Assembly: GCA_946887155.1 (NCBI GenBank)
Contig: CAMPKM010000141.1
Location: 1 to 7,222 of the forward strand
Direction of reading: 5' to 3'
Length of the DNA stretch: 7,222 nucleotides
Source: an uncultured Gemmatimonadota bacterium
GTDB taxonomy: Bacteria; Gemmatimonadota; Gemmatimonadetes; Gemmatimonadales; Gemmatimonadaceae
Of this stretch, positions 5,596 to 7,222 are shown piece after piece (position 1 is the first letter of the stretch; each line of letters starts with the position of its first letter). Position numbers and translations under genes: made by a program. The notes under the pieces are model-generated. The model was not told the origin of the DNA and did not search any database. It was given only the letters and a program-made list of their open reading frames with translations.

Positions 5596-6639
5596 GTGGA
5601 ACAGGTTCCCGCGCCCACTCCTGATGCCGGGACGCCGGCCACGGTCACGCGCGAGCGCGGCTGGCGGCTGATCCTCCCGGCGCTGGGATTGTTCCTCCTG
5701 GTTCCGGCGTTCGCGGCGCTGCGTGTGCTGGTGCCGGTCGAGCAGACGATTCTGCTCGTGGGTCCGGCCATCGGCGTTTGCGCGCTGGTGGCCTGGGTCC
5801 AGGGGGGCCGCGTCTGGCTGGCGCTGACGTGGCTGCTGCTGTCGGCGTGGATGCTCCTGCGATCACCGGGGGCCGGCCCCGCCTTCGAGTTCATGGCCCG
5901 CGGCTGGGCCGTCGTGCTCGTGTCCATGTTCGGCATTGCCTGCTTGTTAGGCGGACGCAAGCTGTTCCTCTCCCGCGCGCTCTCGGCGGTTGCTGCGACG
6001 TTCCTGTTCGCCGGCGCCGTGGTGCTCATTTCCGACGTCTCGCCGGGACGGGTACAGCGCACGCTCGCCGATGAACTCGATCGGCGGGCCGCGCCGTTGA
6101 ACGCGCAGGTCCAGGCGACCACCCTGTCCCCGGACTGGCAGGCGTTCGTGGCGGACAATCCCCGGTTCGCGGCATTGATCGAACAAATGCTCGAGAGCTG
6201 GAACAGGATGCCTGAGATCACGGTTTCCTTTTTCCCTGCCCTCCTCGCGCTCGAGTCGCTGGCCGCACTGGCATTGGCGTGGGGCCTGTTTCATCGCATC
6301 AGCCGCACCCGCGTGGGTCCTCCCCTGAGCCGCCTTCGCGACTTCCGCTTCGGCGACCAGCTGGTCTGGGGCCTCCTGGCGGGAATCGTCCTCGTCGTCA
6401 TCCCGACCCTGGGAGCACTGCGCGGACTCGGACTGAACCTGATCGTGTTCTTTGGCGCGCTGTACGTGCTGCGTGGCCTCGGCGTGCTGGCCTGGTTCAT
6501 GGCCGAGCGCCGCCTGGCGCTCGCCATCCTCATTCTCCTCGGAATTCTCTTTACGCCGGCAGTCGGCGCACTCGCCCTGGGACTCGGCCTTGGTGATACC
6601 TGGCTCGATTGGCGCGGACGTGCCCGTCAACCGACCTAA
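5596..6639 (+). CDS. DUF2232 (YybS-like) multi-pass membrane protein
   Basis: A 347-residue integral membrane protein of unknown biochemical function. Hydrophobic segments lie near residues 24-44, 51-68, 72-88, 103-120, 126-146, 208-233, 256-275, 281-302 and 307-331, giving eight or nine helices, with a hydrophilic stretch at about 147-207. The C-terminal half has the run PPLSRLRDFRFGDQLVWG (residues 242-259), then RGLGLNLIVFFGALYVLRGL (266-285) and FMAERR (291-296). This resembles DUF2232, as does the position just before rplI, which matches yybS of Firmicutes. It starts with GTG at 5596, the base after the rpsR stop, which argues for coupled translation; the first 20 residues are polar and Pro/Thr-rich. 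Family assignment is from memory of the pattern and gene order, without a profile search. A TTA codon lies in GTTAGGC at 5946-5952. Confidence 0.8.
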   Translation: MEQVPAPTPDAGTPATVTRERGWRLILPALGLFLLVPAFAALRVLVPVEQTILLVGPAIGVCALVAWVQGGRVWLALTWLLLSAWMLLRSPGAGPAFEFMARGWAVVLVSMFGIACLLGGRKLFLSRALSAVAATFLFAGAVVLISDVSPGRVQRTLADELDRRAAPLNAQVQATTLSPDWQAFVADNPRFAALIEQMLESWNRMPEITVSFFPALLALESLAALALAWGLFHRISRTRVGPPLSRLRDFRFGDQLVWGLLAGIVLVVIPTLGALRGLGLNLIVFFGALYVLRGLGVLAWFMAERRLALAILILLGILFTPAVGALALGLGLGDTWLDWRGRARQPT

Positions 6640-6657
6640 CGCACCCGGAGCAATCTC

Positions 6658-7101
6658 ATGGAAGTCATTCTTCGGCAATCGGTGGAAAAGCTCGGCTCAC
6701 CGGGCGACGTGGTGAAGGTTTCGAATGGTTATGCGCGCAACTACTTGCTTCCGCGCGGCATTGCCGTCGTTGCCACCGAAGGCAACAAGAAGCAGATCGA
6801 AGCGCAGCGGCAACGCCTCGAGGCGGCGGAAGACGCGCGCCGAGAGGAAGCAACGTCGCAGGTCTCGGTCTTCGAGCAGGTCTCGCTCACGTTCTCGGCG
6901 CGGGTGGGTGAAGAGGGCAAGTTGTTCGGCTCCGTCACCGCCGGCGACATCGTGCAGCAGCTCGAGGCGCTCGGCCACAAGGTCGAAAAGCGGCAGGTCG
7001 ACCTGCACGAGCCGATCAAGGCGCTGGGTGTGTATCGCGTACCGATCCGCCTGCACGCCGACGTCAAGCCGGAAATCAAAGTCTGGGTGATCAAGCAATA
7101 G
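6658..7101 (+). CDS. rplI: Large-subunit ribosomal protein bL9
   Basis: A 147-residue two-domain 50S protein that sits at the base of the L1 stalk and affects frame maintenance. The N-terminal domain contains the L9 signature from Gly13 to Gly34 (GSPG, then VSNGYARNYLLPRG at 21-34). A long charged connecting helix spans about residues 41-75, and the C-terminal domain includes GKLFGSVTAGDI (87-98), GVYRVPIRLH (124-133) and VKPEIKVWV (136-144). GGAG at 6647-6650, 7 bases before the ATG, is a good ribosome-binding site. It is the last recognisable gene of the rpsF-rpsR-DUF2232 run. The dnaB gene that often follows rplI is not visible in the remaining 121 bases. Confidence 0.97.
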   Translation: MEVILRQSVEKLGSPGDVVKVSNGYARNYLLPRGIAVVATEGNKKQIEAQRQRLEAAEDARREEATSQVSVFEQVSLTFSARVGEEGKLFGSVTAGDIVQQLEALGHKVEKRQVDLHEPIKALGVYRVPIRLHADVKPEIKVWVIKQ

Positions 7102-7114
7102 TGGAGAAGGTGAA

Positions 7115-7167
7115 GAGTTGAACAGTTGAAGGGTCAGGGCCTCATCAACTCGTCACTCATCAACTCC
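7115..7167. repeat. Inverted short repeats after rplI; possible terminator
   Basis: The left side has GAGTTGA (7115-7121) and AGTTGA (7124-7129). The right side has two copies of CATCAACTC (7143-7151 and 7159-7167, the second ending in C) that contain the reverse complement TCAACTC. AGTTGA 7124-7129 can pair with TCAACT 7145-7150 around a 15-base loop, and the outer GAGTTGA with TCAACTC at 7160-7166. It begins 13 bases after the rplI stop and could end the operon transcript, although no T-run follows. The remaining bases, 7168-7222, show no gene or motif I can support. Confidence 0.65.
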
Positions 7168-7222
7168 GGTCGGGGTGAAGTGCAGCGCAGGTGTCGAGGC
7201 CAAGGGGCTTGTGGGATCGGGA

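Noticed and set aside
5947..6678. Long minus-strand frame opposite the DUF2232 gene
   Set aside because: The translation is a charged, Gln/Glu/Arg-rich shadow with no motif. The + strand encodes a coherent multi-pass membrane protein coupled to its neighbours.
7168..7222. Start of a downstream coding region at the window end
   Set aside because: A GTG-initiated frame is open to the edge, but it is only about 15 codons, has no ribosome-binding site and resembles no DnaB N-terminus.

Overview
This is a high-GC bacterial chromosomal segment made almost entirely of housekeeping genes. On the + strand, in order: the 3' part of a UPF0104/YbhN-like membrane flippase gene, ispE, a tRNA-Gln(UUG), prs, rplY (the two-domain CTC/TL5 form of L25) and pth. 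A minus-strand SRAP (YedK/HMCES-like) gene follows, then rpsF, rpsR, a DUF2232 membrane protein gene and rplI on the + strand. The order ispE / tRNA-Gln / prs / rplY / pth, followed by an rpsF-rpsR-rplI cluster, together with strong G/C third-position bias and short intergenic tandem repeats, suggests an Acidobacteriota-like soil bacterium, possibly of the Vicinamibacteria. That placement is inference from layout, not from a phylogeny.

Layout: positions 1-1463 hold the flippase fragment and ispE, whose ORFs overlap by 4 bases. The tRNA-Gln starts 18 bases after the ispE stop. prs (1653-2606) and rplY (2704-3369) are separated by a 77-bp array of eleven 7-mers that ends 3 bases before the rplY start codon. 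pth (3435-4028) converges on the SRAP gene (4118-4813, minus), and the gap between them is an inverted pair of 8-mer arrays that contains or touches both stop codons. A 194-bp divergent region (4814-5007) carries candidate promoters and a 9-bp leader hairpin ahead of rpsF. rpsF, rpsR, the DUF2232 gene and rplI lie close together (gaps of 3, 0 and 18 bases) and look like one operon. A third inverted-repeat block follows rplI, and the last ~50 bases show nothing recognisable.

Together the genes serve isoprenoid precursor synthesis (ispE), PRPP supply for nucleotides (prs), decoding and peptidyl-tRNA recycling (tRNA-Gln, pth), the ribosome (L25, S6, S18, L9) and protection of abasic sites in single-stranded DNA (SRAP). 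I do not see a novel multi-gene system. The signals most worth a second look are at the DNA level: the 7-mer GTTAGGC, which occurs six times and contains every in-frame TTA leucine codon I found, and the three gene-edge repeat blocks.
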